From: CAYNST01 sp964399955
GTDB lineage: Bacteria > Pseudomonadota > Gammaproteobacteria > Pseudomonadales > Cellvibrionaceae
Assembly (NCBI GenBank): GCA_964399955.1
Contig: CAYNST010000048.1
Coordinates: forward strand, 1-23,692
Reading direction: 5' to 3'
DNA: 23,692 nucleotides
Part shown: positions 22,999 to 23,692 of the stretch, piece after piece
Numbering within the stretch: position 1 is the first letter of the stretch
Layout of the letters: each line of letters starts with the position of its first letter
The notes under the pieces: generated by a model
What the model was told of the DNA's origin: nothing
Database searches by the model: none
The model's input: only the letters and a program-made list of their open reading frames with translations
Made by a program: the position numbers and the translations under genes

Positions 22999-23692
22999 CT
23001 AGTAGCTGCGGCACTTTTGCAAGGATCTCACAGCCATGGCGGCTGCGGATGTCCGGTTTTCTACCCCGACCTTGCGAAAGATCTGCTCCAGATGTTTATT
23101 GACCGTGCGCGGGCTCATCTCAAGAATCTGAGCTATTTCGCGATTGGTTTTGCCTTTGGCTACCCAAAGCAGTACTTCGGCTTCGCGATCGGTCACGGGA
23201 AAGCTGAGTTTCAGCAGGCTTACTTCATCGGGTTGGTTTTCGTCCACAATGCGAAGCAGCAGCTCTTTCGTGCCGGATTGGCCCAAGTAGATCACACGCA
23301 AGGGCAAAGGCTTGGGCGCAAGCTTTAGCTGATCTCCTTCATTGGGCAAACGTGACAACCAAGTGTGCAAGGGCTCCTTGAATGCAGCACTTGCCCAGCC
23401 GCCGGCGGCCTCGACCAGTTGGCCTGCCTGTGGTGTAGTCCAAAGCAGCTTTCCGTCCCGGTCGACCGCGCAAATATTTTGCCCGGCAGAATCCAGGGCC
23501 GTTTGGGCGCTCAGGGTTACCCGGGCATTGCTTAGGTGAACCTTGATGCGCGCAATCAGCTCAACGGGGTTGGTCGGTTTGGTGACGTAATCCACTCCGC
23601 CGGCTTCAAAACCCCTAACAATGTCCTCCGTCTCGGTAAGCCCGGTCATGAAGATCACGGGTATGCTGCGGAGATCGGAATCGTTTTTCAAG
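22999..23692 (-). CDS. LuxR-family response regulator, C-terminal part (cut by window edge)
   Basis: About 231 C-terminal residues of a two-component response regulator; the 5' end with the phosphoacceptor aspartate lies beyond the window. Visible first is the end of a receiver domain (IPVIFMTG with the conserved Thr, FEAGGVDYVTKP with the conserved Lys). A middle segment of about 100 residues follows, beginning ICAVDRDGKLLWTT, which is PAS-like by eye but uncertain. The C-terminus is a GerE/LuxR helix-turn-helix (FPVTDREAEVLLWVAKGKTNREIAQIL, MSPRTVNKHLEQIFRKVGV). It probably binds DNA when phosphorylated; its partner kinase and targets are not visible. The stop is TAG at 22999-23001. Confidence 0.88.
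   Translation of the reverse strand, partial: LKNDSDLRSIPVIFMTGLTETEDIVRGFEAGGVDYVTKPTNPVELIARIKVHLSNARVTLSAQTALDSAGQNICAVDRDGKLLWTTPQAGQLVEAAGGWASAAFKEPLHTWLSRLPNEGDQLKLAPKPLPLRVIYLGQSGTKELLLRIVDENQPDEVSLLKLSFPVTDREAEVLLWVAKGKTNREIAQILEMSPRTVNKHLEQIFRKVGVENRTSAAAMAVRSLQKCRSY

Noticed and set aside
22879..23328. Plus-strand 149-codon frame opposite the response regulator
   Set aside because: It is the antisense shadow of a clear LuxR-type helix-turn-helix coding region.
1..23692. tRNA, rRNA, CRISPR array or intact insertion sequence
   Set aside because: No TpsiC-type GTTCRA cloverleaf, no regularly spaced repeats and no transposase frame were found on reading both strands.

Overview
The window looks like a chromosomal segment of a gammaproteobacterium. 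The block ruvC-ruvA-ruvB followed by tolQ-tolR-tolA-tolB-pal-cpoB is the classic gammaproteobacterial order, and the RuvC, Ung, GlgC, GlgB and GlgP proteins align by eye with E. coli family members at their catalytic motifs. I cannot name the genus; the GlgA variant and the codon use would fit a marine Alteromonadales/Cellvibrionales-type lineage, but that is inference.

Layout. (1) 1-3149: DNA repair, with ung (uracil excision) and then the Holliday-junction genes ruvC, ruvA and ruvB. ruvC and ruvA overlap through a TTGA junction. (2) 3150-3557: a 408-nt gap without a convincing gene, where many relatives carry ybgC. It holds a candidate extended -10 promoter and strong inverted repeats, so tolQ probably has a long structured leader. 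(3) 3558-8148: tolQRAB-pal-cpoB, the envelope-constriction machine, tightly spaced with a tolA/tolB GTGA overlap. (4) 8149-8879: a 731-nt gap with a terminator candidate and palindromes. (5) 8880-22246: a complete glycogen/alpha-glucan locus, all on the + strand: malQ, glgB, glgX, glgP, glgC, glgA. GlgC makes ADP-glucose, GlgA extends chains, GlgB branches, GlgP and GlgX degrade and debranch, and MalQ recycles short maltodextrins. (6) 22448-23692, minus strand: a small four-helix membrane protein of unknown function and the C-terminal part of a response regulator with a LuxR-type DNA-binding domain, cut by the window edge.

The unusual part is the non-coding DNA of the glycogen locus. The genes are not packed as an overlapping operon but separated by leaders of about 160 to 510 nt. 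The glgC and glgA leaders share a 62-nt element, gap-free at 50/62 identity, whose small hairpin keeps an identical 10-nt loop and changes one stem pair in a compensatory way. In both leaders the element is followed at once by a strong hairpin; before glgA this is a textbook intrinsic terminator ending just ahead of the Shine-Dalgarno sequence. The 3' half of the element also occurs ahead of glgB, and its 12-nt core (CTGAATARTNAY) recurs in the gaps before malQ and glgC and after glgA. I propose a shared cis-regulatory element (RNA leader or operator) coordinating glycogen genes; a decayed dispersed repeat is the main alternative. No tRNA, rRNA, CRISPR array or intact mobile element was seen.
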